Shown in pieces: positions 7,258 through 15,536 of a stretch of 64,000 nucleotides of DNA. The stretch is taken from assembly GCF_001655005.1 (NCBI RefSeq), contig NZ_LXET01000044.1, positions 62,001 to 126,000 of the forward strand. The letters run 5' to 3'. Made by a program: the position numbers and the translations under genes. The notes beneath the pieces are model-generated. The model searched no databases. It saw only the letters and a list, made by a program, of their open reading frames with translations, and was not told the DNA's origin. Position 1 is the stretch's first letter; the number at the start of each line of letters is the position of its first letter. The DNA is from Hafnia paralvei ATCC 29927 (GTDB lineage Bacteria > Pseudomonadota > Gammaproteobacteria > Enterobacterales > Enterobacteriaceae).

Positions 7258-9507
7258 CTAAGCTGTCATTTCCGGAAATTCACTGGATGGTGAAAACATA
7301 GCAGACTTGGAGTATAAAGGATTAACCCCATTATAGAGTCGGTACGCCTCGCTGTTATTCCATGCCAGTGGATACCCCCACGCAGGAGTTACTCTAAGAC
7401 GCCTGTAAATCGTCTCCATTTCATGATTTTTATTCTTACCTTCTTGTAAAAAATCACTCAAGTCATTCATTTTTCTTTGAGAAACCATATACTTCAATGC
7501 AGGATTCCCTCCCGATAAGGAGCTTCCATCCGCTGTGCAATGACTGAAAACCTCAAACCACTCTTTTTGAGTCTGGATGCTTGTCAAAATAGTTATAATT
7601 GCATCTTTTCTATTACTATAAATATTAGGGATAATATCATCCCCATAGTTCTCTCTGTCTATATGATCGGCTATCCCATGTCGAGTAAGCAGATAAATAA
7701 GTATACCTTTAGCTTCAGGGGTATAACTAAACAGCTTATCTTTGCAAGAAATAATATTTAATGCCAATTGATTTCTTTTTTTCGATTCCTTTAAACCATT
7801 CTCAATTGATTCCACAAACAATGTGAAACTAGCATCTATCTTATCTACAGTAGCTTTAAGACTTTTGAGGGATTTCTCTATGTCAGCCTTTTTATCTGTC
7901 AACATCATAACGCACACCTTGCTAAAAGTATTAAATGCGTCTTTAGTCACCAACTCAAAAAACGCATAGTCCAACCCATACAGTTGATAAATCAGCCACC
8001 CGCCAAAATCGGACAATTTGTCATAATCCACCGCGGCCTCAAAACTGCCTTTTGCACCCACGCCTACACACAGACTGGCGGCTATTTTGAAACAAAAACG
8101 GCCATTAACAAAATCACATTTAAAAGTACCACCAATTCCAGCGCCAGCCATGCCCACTAAGCTCTCAGATATTGAGCAGAAATCGACAAACTCAGCCGCC
8201 GCTTTAGCCTTCTCACCCGTTTTTCCCTGATACTCAGTCAAAGCTTTCGGCTGTAGCCACTGCACCCCACCAGCAAGTTTAAGTGTGGCTTTCGCGCCAC
8301 CAAATATTTCGGCAGATGCTGTTAGCCCTTCATCTTCATTCTCACCTTTGCGTGCATTATGAAACTGTGCACCAGTCGCTCGACGCTGACGAAAACGAGG
8401 AAGCTGTGGCTCACGAATACCCATAACGACCTGCTTCGTTCCGATGGTTGTTACTTGTATTTGCGATTCAACCTGCGCCGAAGCGCCAGCAAAGCCAATC
8501 AGCGACGTTTCAAAATAAACCCGTAGCATCCCCATATCCAGTGGTTTTACTCTATCTTCCGCAGCATACTTCAAAGGCCACCCTATTCTATCCGGCATAT
8601 AGAATTTCGCACTTACGGTACCCGAGGCAATCGAAAGCACAGAACTGTGTTCAACTTTGAAACTGAGTTTACCATCATAGGGATCCCATTCGCCGGATGC
8701 GCCCGAATTAGAGGTAAAACGAAGAAATTGAGCGCCAGCAGATACATCTATATTCGCATTTACTTCAGTTTCGTTAGCCCTCGCCAAACTAGTATTCCAG
8801 CTATCAGCCCAGTCTGTTAAGGTTTTATCTACTTTACCTATATCCTCAGCAGAGAAATATTTAATCCCAGTATTATCAGAGTCGAGTTCTTTAAGCTGAT
8901 TCTTTATTTTTTGTGTATTAATTCCTTTAATATTTTTGTTACCGTCGCGAGTAAAAATGCTTTCTGATGCCGACGCTTTATCTTTACCTGTGATTTTAAC
9001 TTTATGCCGCACACCTACGCCTAATTTATCGATGTAGCCTTTCTTGACGAAAGCATAACGACTTCCTACTCCACGCTTGCTACCTGGTTTCTTTTTTGTT
9101 GCGATAGGAATGAGCTCAACTACTTCTTTATAACCGGTGCCTGTAGCTTCAAAATCCCCTAACGTACTTTGCAGTGCATCCTTCTTCTCTTGCAATATTT
9201 TTTCTGCGGCAACTACTTCGTTTTCAAGATTAACTAGCTCCGCCGACTTTTCTGGTTGTGAGTAAACCTTGCCATAGTTCTCCAACGCCGCCGAATAATT
9301 CTCGCTGGCTTTGTGGTGTTCATCCACGCAGGTCATGATTTCGCGTGCATGTTCATCTAATTGCTTTGATGCCTCTGCGGTGAGCAATATCAGCTCTTGA
9401 GTGCCGGTAATAAAATAGGTATCTACAGACTCATGTTCCACTGTAATAATGTTATTTTCTTTTTTATCCAGTTGCGCCTGAGAAACCGGCTTATTATTCT
9501 CACTCAT
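7258..9507 (-). CDS. Candidate VgrG-delivered T6SS effector, unassigned family
   Basis: A 749-residue protein immediately downstream of vgrG (17-base gap, GAGGATAACGAGC before the ATG). The N-terminal 200 residues are polar, with a likely coiled coil at about 40-115. The middle, about residues 250-500, is glycine- and alanine-rich with alternating hydrophobic runs (LIGFAGASAQVES at 336-348, AEIFGGAKATLKLAGG at 399-414, SLVGMAGAGIGG at 449-460). The last 250 residues are helical and polar. There is no signal peptide, no catalytic motif that I can name and no obvious phospholipase GxSxG. The middle region reminds me of VasX-like (BTH_I2691-type) pore-forming T6SS effectors, but I am not sure of this. 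Gene position, with a VgrG carrying a C-terminal adaptor before it and three lipoproteins after it, is the main reason for the effector call. Confidence 0.68.
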   Translation of the reverse strand: MSENNKPVSQAQLDKKENNIITVEHESVDTYFITGTQELILLTAEASKQLDEHAREIMTCVDEHHKASENYSAALENYGKVYSQPEKSAELVNLENEVVAAEKILQEKKDALQSTLGDFEATGTGYKEVVELIPIATKKKPGSKRGVGSRYAFVKKGYIDKLGVGVRHKVKITGKDKASASESIFTRDGNKNIKGINTQKIKNQLKELDSDNTGIKYFSAEDIGKVDKTLTDWADSWNTSLARANETEVNANIDVSAGAQFLRFTSNSGASGEWDPYDGKLSFKVEHSSVLSIASGTVSAKFYMPDRIGWPLKYAAEDRVKPLDMGMLRVYFETSLIGFAGASAQVESQIQVTTIGTKQVVMGIREPQLPRFRQRRATGAQFHNARKGENEDEGLTASAEIFGGAKATLKLAGGVQWLQPKALTEYQGKTGEKAKAAAEFVDFCSISESLVGMAGAGIGGTFKCDFVNGRFCFKIAASLCVGVGAKGSFEAAVDYDKLSDFGGWLIYQLYGLDYAFFELVTKDAFNTFSKVCVMMLTDKKADIEKSLKSLKATVDKIDASFTLFVESIENGLKESKKRNQLALNIISCKDKLFSYTPEAKGILIYLLTRHGIADHIDRENYGDDIIPNIYSNRKDAIITILTSIQTQKEWFEVFSHCTADGSSLSGGNPALKYMVSQRKMNDLSDFLQEGKNKNHEMETIYRRLRVTPAWGYPLAWNNSEAYRLYNGVNPLYSKSAMFSPSSEFPEMTA

Positions 9508-9524
9508 GCTCGTTATCCTCCCTG

Positions 9525-12053
9525 TTATTCGAAGAACAGCTTAATGTTTTGTGGGTCAATGCCATAATGGCTTTGGGTAAACCCATTCTTATCAGTAACA
9601 CCGCGTAACACGCTTCCATCGTCGGTCTCAATGCGGTATGGGATATAAGCCTTAGGCTCGCTAGTCGTTTTATCAATAACCTGAAAACCACCCTGCATTG
9701 GATATTTATATGCGGGATCTTCAACAGACATGGGTTGCAACGCTGCACTTAAGGAGGCTGTTCCGCCCCAGCTAATATTGTCATTTTTGAGTTTTATTGT
9801 GCCAGGTGCACCAATCTCTATAGAGCCATCTTTAATTTTGATATAGGCACCTTTGCTGACTAAGGTGATCCCCTGAGCGGCGTTAACGACGATTTCACCA
9901 CTGACGCTATTGATACTCATCATTTGATCTGACTGAAGGGTCATTGCGTCTGTTTGTGCCTGAATTGAAATTGGCCCTCGCGCAGCAAATAATTTCATCC
10001 CCATTTTTTGGGCAAACAGACTGATTGCTTCCCCCGCAGCAACGGTAAAACGTTTAAAAATACTAAAATCGATATTTTCACCCGCAGTCGTGGTGACAGT
10101 CTTACCAGCTGACATCTGAATATTTTTAGGGGTGGTATAGGCCATCCCTGCAGGGGCCGACACTAATAAACCTGAGCTGCTCAGTTGGTTAATTACGCTG
10201 CTTAACTTTTGCTGCGAGGCAATATCTGCATCCAGTGCGCCTGAAACTTTTGCACTCTGAGCAAGCGCAGTCACTAGTTCTAGTGCGCTTTGTAACTGGC
10301 CTATTGCCGCCCCCATCTCCAACACCTTCCCACCCGCCTTCGGCTGGCCGTCGGCGCTGATGAAAATCCCCTTGCCCGCCCTTATCGCGCCCCAGTCGTC
10401 GGTGCGCAGTTCGAAGCCTTCGCCGCGTTTCTGTTTTTGGCTATCGACCAAATGGCCGAGGTTGAGCTGGGTTTTGCCGCCGTATTCGGTGCTGAGTTTG
10501 ATGTGCTCTTTGCCGCGTTCGTCGTCGAGGCGCAGTTTGTTGTTGGCGGGGGTGCGCAGTACGTTGCGTTTGTAGTTTTGCAGCGTGACGTGGTCGCCGT
10601 GTTTGGAGTCGTGCAGCGCGTAGGCGATGTACGGTCGGTCAGGGTTGCCCTCTTCGAACGCAATCGCCACTTCGGTACCCGCCAGCAACGGGGCGTGTAA
10701 ACCGTAGGTGTCACCGGCATACGGACGCGCTTGGCGCACCCATAGGCTTTCACAACCGGCCTGCCATTCGTCGCGGTCAAAATCAAACGACACGCGGTAG
10801 CGGCCATCTTTGTCGATGTGGCTGTAGGTGTCGTTCACCACGGTGCTGGTGACGCGCGCCGGAATGGTGCCCGCCATCACCGGTTTGGCGGTGGGTTCTG
10901 GGCGGAAGCAGACGTTTTCAGAATATGGGATGGCGGTGAATTCTACTTCATAACTTTGGTCGCGACGCGCCTTGCTGCTGATACCAATAATGACCGCCCC
11001 TTGGCGGAACGCCTCAGGCGCGTCACCGTCAACTTTGAGCTCTTGCCCCGGCGACAGCGCCGCCGAGGTGGTGAAGCCATGTAACAGGGTCTGCTGATTA
11101 AGGTAACGTTCATGGCGTAGGCGGGCATAGAAGACACCGCTCTCCGTCTCAGGCTGCGGGCTGTTTTTATCACCCGCCGACAGATAATTATCGGCGTAGT
11201 GATAGGCTTCGCCGTAGGTGGTTTTGTCACCGTGAGTCACGTCAACGTCGCCGTCCATCCACGATTGAGCTTGGCGATAGTTGTAGTCTCGGGTGGTGAC
11301 GCGGTTTTCCACCACCTGATGAGCGCTGGTTAAGCCCCACACTGATTCGACGCCAACGTCATTCATGCCCGACGGATTACGCAGTGGCAGACTGGTGCCA
11401 AACTGGTAGTGTTGCTGATCGTCATAGAATTCAACAACGTCGATATTAAGTTTGGGATCGGCGGTGAAGCGGAACCAGATGCCGATTTCGGCCAGCAGGC
11501 GACTGATAAATTGCAGATCGTTTTCGCCGTACTGCATCACCAGTTCACGTTTTGGATAGGTGTGCGCCAGCGTGAACAGGAAATCTTGCCCTTTGAAGCC
11601 GTGGCGATCGCGCAAGATCTTTTCCACAATCTCCGGCACTGAGAGATTTTGGTAAATCGCGTGCTGATGGCTTTTCGCCAGCAGTGCCAAGCGCGGAACC
11701 AAGGTGACTTCGTAGCGGCTTTCGTCCCGCGAAGTAGAAAGACGCTTAAAACTCTGGATCACCCCGTGTACCGTGCGCAATGCCTGCATAACCGACGGCG
11801 TCATCGACAACGCGGCACCCAAGGAGGCCAATGCATTCGGCGTAGCGTTCAGGGTGAATGTGGTGTCCTGCATCAGCATCTGCGCGGGCTGGATGTCTTT
11901 GGCCAAGCTGGTGAATTCGATGGTGTAGCGATAAGGCTGGCTGAGATGCTCTTCAGCGGTAAACGCCAACACATCTAGTGGAGCCGTGTTGTCCCAAACT
12001 TTCAGCACATGGTGGCTGTGATCGAACATCAGTTGAGCAGCAGTATTTAACAT
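9525..12053 (-). CDS. vgrG: VgrG/TssI spike protein with C-terminal transthyretin-like adaptor
   Basis: Trimeric spike of the T6SS needle, 842 residues. The N-terminal two thirds hold the gp27-like base and the gp5-like OB fold (GRYRVSFDFDRDEW, WVRQARPYAGDTYG, GTEVAIAFEEGNPDRP). These are followed by the beta-helix needle rich in short repeats (DUF2345 region, about 520-760). The last 75 or so residues (from YKYPMQGGFQVID) look like a transthyretin-like domain ending NIKLFFE. In EAEC VgrG1 such a domain recruits the effector encoded next to it. The start at 12053 has GAGGG five bases upstream and overlaps the clpV stop by 7 bases; an upstream ATG lies inside clpV. Base composition shifts near 10320: the part encoding the conserved spike is GC-rich and the C-terminal third is AT-richer. 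Confidence 0.95.
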   Translation of the reverse strand: MLNTAAQLMFDHSHHVLKVWDNTAPLDVLAFTAEEHLSQPYRYTIEFTSLAKDIQPAQMLMQDTTFTLNATPNALASLGAALSMTPSVMQALRTVHGVIQSFKRLSTSRDESRYEVTLVPRLALLAKSHQHAIYQNLSVPEIVEKILRDRHGFKGQDFLFTLAHTYPKRELVMQYGENDLQFISRLLAEIGIWFRFTADPKLNIDVVEFYDDQQHYQFGTSLPLRNPSGMNDVGVESVWGLTSAHQVVENRVTTRDYNYRQAQSWMDGDVDVTHGDKTTYGEAYHYADNYLSAGDKNSPQPETESGVFYARLRHERYLNQQTLLHGFTTSAALSPGQELKVDGDAPEAFRQGAVIIGISSKARRDQSYEVEFTAIPYSENVCFRPEPTAKPVMAGTIPARVTSTVVNDTYSHIDKDGRYRVSFDFDRDEWQAGCESLWVRQARPYAGDTYGLHAPLLAGTEVAIAFEEGNPDRPYIAYALHDSKHGDHVTLQNYKRNVLRTPANNKLRLDDERGKEHIKLSTEYGGKTQLNLGHLVDSQKQKRGEGFELRTDDWGAIRAGKGIFISADGQPKAGGKVLEMGAAIGQLQSALELVTALAQSAKVSGALDADIASQQKLSSVINQLSSSGLLVSAPAGMAYTTPKNIQMSAGKTVTTTAGENIDFSIFKRFTVAAGEAISLFAQKMGMKLFAARGPISIQAQTDAMTLQSDQMMSINSVSGEIVVNAAQGITLVSKGAYIKIKDGSIEIGAPGTIKLKNDNISWGGTASLSAALQPMSVEDPAYKYPMQGGFQVIDKTTSEPKAYIPYRIETDDGSVLRGVTDKNGFTQSHYGIDPQNIKLFFE

Positions 12054-14749
12054 ATCACCCTCGCTTCCGTCGTAACCGAGCAATCCGTATCAGCTTCACC
12101 GTTGTGTTCATCACCGAAATCCAGCGTAATGCCTTCCTCGTCGTTGAACCCCAGCGTCAGACTGTCGGGTTTTCGCTGCTGCGCTAAACGCTGTAATAGT
12201 TGCTGAGAAAGCACCGGTAAGATCTGTTGATTAAGCAGGCTGTCGATGTTGCGTGCGCCGGTATCCGGCAGCAGGCAGGCCGCCACCAGCGTGTCCATCA
12301 GACTCTCTTCGATATGGCAAGTCAGTCCATAGTGACGCTGAAGACGTTTCGCCACCTGCCCTAATTTGATGTCCACAATGCGGCGGAGTGCCACGGCGTC
12401 TAGCGGGCGATAGATCAACGTTTGGAAACGCGCCAGTAAGGCAGGCTGGAAGTGATCGCGTAGGATCGGACGCAGCAGCTCGTGCAACATGCTATCCGAC
12501 GCCTCTGGCTGCTGCTCTAACAGCGCCATCAGCTCATCACTGCCGAGGTTGGCGGTCATTAAAATCACGGTATTGCGGAAATCGATCTCGCGCCCTTCGC
12601 CGTCGCGCATAAAGCCACGGTCGAATACCTGATAGAACAGGTTTAAAACGTCGCGATGCGCCTTCTCAACTTCGTCGAGCAGCACCACGCTGTATGGTCG
12701 CTTGCGTACCGCCTCGGTCAAAATCCCGCCCTGACCATAACCCACGTAGCCCGGAGGCGAGCCTTTAAGCTGAGAAACGGTATGCGCTTCTTGGTACTCG
12801 GACATATTAATCGTGATCAGCGATTTTTCGCCGCCGAACAGGTCATCAGCCAGCGCTAATGCGCTCTCTGTTTTCCCTACACCGCTTGGGCCGACCAGCA
12901 GAAATACGCCGAGCGGGCCGTTTTCTGAGGTTAAACCGGTTTTAGCCGCTCGTAGACGTTGAGCCAAGGCACCTAACGCCGCCTGTTGGCCGATAACCCG
13001 CTCGCCGAGCTGATGCTCAAGCTGTAGCAGGCTAGTTTGTTCGTCTTTGAGCAGGCTGCCTAACGGAACACCTGTCCAGTCAGCAATCACATTGGCTACG
13101 GTACGCACATCAACGTCGAGAGAAAGCAGTGGATGGCTGCCCTGTAGTTCGCTGAGCTGTTGCTGAATCGCGGCGCGTTCGGACTGACGGCTGATGTCTT
13201 GACGCACTTCGAGCAATTGCTGAGTAAGTTCGCGCTCTTGTTGATATTGAGCATCGAGCGCCGTTTGCTGACGTTGCAATTCTACGCTGAGCTGATCAAT
13301 GGCACTCAGGCGCTCGATATCGGCACCGCTGCTGAACACCAGATCCTGTTCAATCGCTTGTTTTTCCATCTCTAGCGCCGCGAGTTGTGCATTCATCTGC
13401 GTGAGCTGTTCCGGCACGGTGTCTAAGCTCATACGTACACGCGCGCTGGCGGTGTCGAGTAGATCAACGCCTTTGTCCGGCAGTTGTCGTCCGGTGATAT
13501 ACCGGCGCGACAGCGTGACTGCCGCTTTCACCGCGGCGTCCTGAATATGCACGCCGTGATGGGTGGCGTAGCGCTCTTTCAAGCCACGCAGCATCAGGCA
13601 GGCCATCTCATCGTCGGGCTCGTCCACTTTGACCATCTGGAAACGGCGTTCTAACGCGGCGTCGCGTTCGAAATACTGTTTGTATTCAGACCACGTGGTG
13701 GCGGCAATGGTGCGTAATTCGCCGCGTGCCAGCGCCGGTTTCAGCAGGTTAGCGGCATCGGCACCACCGGTCTGATTGCCCGCGCCAATGATGGTGTGCG
13801 CTTCATCGATAAACAGTAAGACAGGCTCTGGCGACTGCTGCACGGCCTCGATGACGTTTTTCAGGCGCTGTTCGAACTCGCCCTTCACGCCCGCGCCCGC
13901 CTGTAACAAACCGAGATCTAATGTGCGTACGCTGACGGTTTTTAAGCTATCGGGGACGTTGCCTTCAGCAATACGTAGCGCCAATCCTTCGACCAGTGCG
14001 GTTTTACCTACACCCGGCTCACCAACCAGAATTGGATTATTTTTGCGGCGGCGAGAAAGAATATCCACCATCTGACGGATTTCCATATCGCGGCCAAAGA
14101 CGGGGTCGATGCTACCGGAGCGCGCTTTTTCGGTCACATCAAGGGTAAACTTGTTGAGCACCGCCAAATGCGCTTCCTGCATCGGCGAAACACCGCTGGT
14201 GCTCGGTTCATTAGCGGCCGATTCGGTATTAGACGAGGATGGCTGTTGAGGATGTTGCAGCCCAGTTTGCAATTCAGGGCGCTCTTCTGACTGGGCATCT
14301 AGCAGCGGTAACAAACGGGAAAGCTGTGTGGTGCTAATACTCAGCAGCGGCCAAACGGCATCTGTCGCCAGTAAGTTAGGCTTACCGATTAGCGCAGCAA
14401 GCAGATGTGCGGAACGCACGGCGTCGGTATTCTCCTGCAACGATGCATCTAGCCACGCATGTTTGATCAGTTGCTGAAGTTTGTCAGAGAGCTGCGGTTT
14501 TCCCTGAATGGTATGTGGAAGACGCTCTAAATGATCCAGCAATCCCTGCCATAGGCCGTCCATATCCCATTCATAACGGCGAGCGATCACCGTAATGTCA
14601 CCTTCGCCCTGCTCTAACAGCTTGAGTAACCAGTGTTCTACCGTGATTTCCGCATGGGCACGGGTCTGGCATAAGGTTGCGGCGGCAGCCAGTGCCTGAG
14701 CACAATATGGATTTAACCGACGCAGTAAGCTTGCTGAATTATTTCCCAT
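12047..14749 (-). CDS. clpV: TssH/ClpV AAA+ ATPase of the T6SS
   Basis: Hexameric ATPase that pulls apart contracted TssB-TssC sheath so that its subunits can be reused. The 900-residue protein has the ClpN repeat domain (about 10-150), a linker rich in Ser, Gln and Pro, and a first AAA+ module with Walker A GEPGVGKT (about 243-250) and Walker B LLFIDEAH (about 311-318). A coiled-coil M domain (about 450-545) and a second module with GPSGVGKT (about 620-627) and VVLLDEVEKAH follow. I chose the ATG at 14749, giving MGNNSASLLRRLNPYC, which matches the family start; an in-frame ATG at 14785 adds 12 unlikely residues. The gene ends 7 bases inside vgrG and lies 207 bases after hcp, with a terminator-like hairpin between. 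Confidence 0.96.
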   Translation of the reverse strand: MGNNSASLLRRLNPYCAQALAAAATLCQTRAHAEITVEHWLLKLLEQGEGDITVIARRYEWDMDGLWQGLLDHLERLPHTIQGKPQLSDKLQQLIKHAWLDASLQENTDAVRSAHLLAALIGKPNLLATDAVWPLLSISTTQLSRLLPLLDAQSEERPELQTGLQHPQQPSSSNTESAANEPSTSGVSPMQEAHLAVLNKFTLDVTEKARSGSIDPVFGRDMEIRQMVDILSRRRKNNPILVGEPGVGKTALVEGLALRIAEGNVPDSLKTVSVRTLDLGLLQAGAGVKGEFEQRLKNVIEAVQQSPEPVLLFIDEAHTIIGAGNQTGGADAANLLKPALARGELRTIAATTWSEYKQYFERDAALERRFQMVKVDEPDDEMACLMLRGLKERYATHHGVHIQDAAVKAAVTLSRRYITGRQLPDKGVDLLDTASARVRMSLDTVPEQLTQMNAQLAALEMEKQAIEQDLVFSSGADIERLSAIDQLSVELQRQQTALDAQYQQERELTQQLLEVRQDISRQSERAAIQQQLSELQGSHPLLSLDVDVRTVANVIADWTGVPLGSLLKDEQTSLLQLEHQLGERVIGQQAALGALAQRLRAAKTGLTSENGPLGVFLLVGPSGVGKTESALALADDLFGGEKSLITINMSEYQEAHTVSQLKGSPPGYVGYGQGGILTEAVRKRPYSVVLLDEVEKAHRDVLNLFYQVFDRGFMRDGEGREIDFRNTVILMTANLGSDELMALLEQQPEASDSMLHELLRPILRDHFQPALLARFQTLIYRPLDAVALRRIVDIKLGQVAKRLQRHYGLTCHIEESLMDTLVAACLLPDTGARNIDSLLNQQILPVLSQQLLQRLAQQRKPDSLTLGFNDEEGITLDFGDEHNGEADTDCSVTTEARVIC

Positions 14750-14915
14750 CACATTCTCTCTCCCATTTAAGCCCGTAGCCCTCATTAGGCACGCTACCGC
14801 CCATAGCCGTTTTCCGTGCTAGGAAACCAAGGCCCATAAGGTCATCAAATTAAATTGTTTAAATCCGTTCGTTGTTGTGCTCAGAGCCCAAACGATGCCG
14901 CTTTGGCGCTGAGCA

Positions 14916-14949
14916 GAAAAACGAAAAGGCAGACGGTTTCCCGCCTGCC
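14916..14949 (-). terminator. Intrinsic terminator or attenuator after hcp
   Basis: On the minus strand, GGCAGGCGG and CCGTCTGCC form a stem around a GAAA loop (14928-14949), followed by TTTTCGTTTTT. It lies 8 bases after the hcp stop inside the T6SS operon. Partial termination here would give more Hcp than ClpV and VgrG. Confidence 0.7.
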
Positions 14950-14956
14950 TGAGGTA

Positions 14957-15448
14957 TTACGCTGAAGCGCGCTCATTCCAAGAATCTGAATGGATGATGT
15001 TGCCGTCTTTGAAGGTCCAAGTGATCTTCTCGTAACGGAACTCAACTTCTTCCAGATGGTTGTGTTTCTCTTTAGAAGGATCTTTGATGTCCCACATTTT
15101 TGGCGCAACTTTTACGACTTTGACGTTTTCCAGTTTGGTATTGAAGTATTCCACTTCTTGACCCGCGTCATCGATCTTGTACCATTTGATTTCGGCAGAC
15201 TTCAGGGTCTGGCCAGAAGTCACGGCTTTGTACAGGTAAGGACTTGATGCATCGACTTCTTTGGTGAACACCAGAGGAGTGTGGATACGTGTACCGGTCA
15301 GTTTGCCGGTGTTGTTATCCGTTGGGATGTACAGAGAGTGTTCCAGCGCCACCATCTCGATGCTGCCTTCACGCTTTTGTACGTCTACTGAACCCTTAAT
15401 GTCTGCGCCGCCGTCGTCTTTCAGCCACAGATATGCTGGAATTGCCAT
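14957..15448 (-). CDS. hcp: Hcp/TssD inner-tube protein
   Basis: Hcp hexamers stack into the tube that T6SS drives out of the cell. The 163-residue sequence begins MAIPAYLWLKDDGGADIKGSV, a classic Hcp start, and has VDVQKREGSIEMVALEHSLYIP, TRIHTPLVFTKEVDASSPYLYKA and the late LEEVEFRYEKITWTFKDGNI strand pair. It is the usual length and carries no extension. An AAGGAG site lies 6 bases before the ATG. It sits between tagL and clpV, as in Sci-1-type clusters. Inverted repeats on both sides (a leader hairpin and a terminator) suggest that its mRNA is stabilised and made in excess over the rest of the operon; that is inference. Confidence 0.97.
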   Translation of the reverse strand: MAIPAYLWLKDDGGADIKGSVDVQKREGSIEMVALEHSLYIPTDNNTGKLTGTRIHTPLVFTKEVDASSPYLYKAVTSGQTLKSAEIKWYKIDDAGQEVEYFNTKLENVKVVKVAPKMWDIKDPSKEKHNHLEEVEFRYEKITWTFKDGNIIHSDSWNERASA

Positions 15449-15472
15449 GTAAAACTCCTTGTTACTGGGGAG

Positions 15473-15505
15473 GTACTTATCCGTACTTGGGGTGCTGATA
15501 AGTAC
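15473..15505 (-). promoter_or_regulatory. Inverted repeat in the hcp leader
   Basis: GTACTTATC and GATAAGTAC are perfect 9-base inverted arms around a 15-base loop, ending about 25 bases before the hcp start codon. It could be an mRNA-stabilising stem or a repressor site. A second perfect inverted repeat (AGCCGCC/GGCGGCT, 15515-15534) lies just after the tagL stop. Confidence 0.45.
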
Positions 15506-15536
15506 ACTGTTGTAAGCCGCCGAACTTGGCGGCTGG

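Noticed and set aside
10382..10807. Long open frame opposite or out of frame with vgrG (also 10437-10700, 10818-11084, 11649-11978)
   Set aside because: Arginine-, threonine- or valine-rich low-complexity translations in a GC-rich gene; the vgrG frame explains the DNA.
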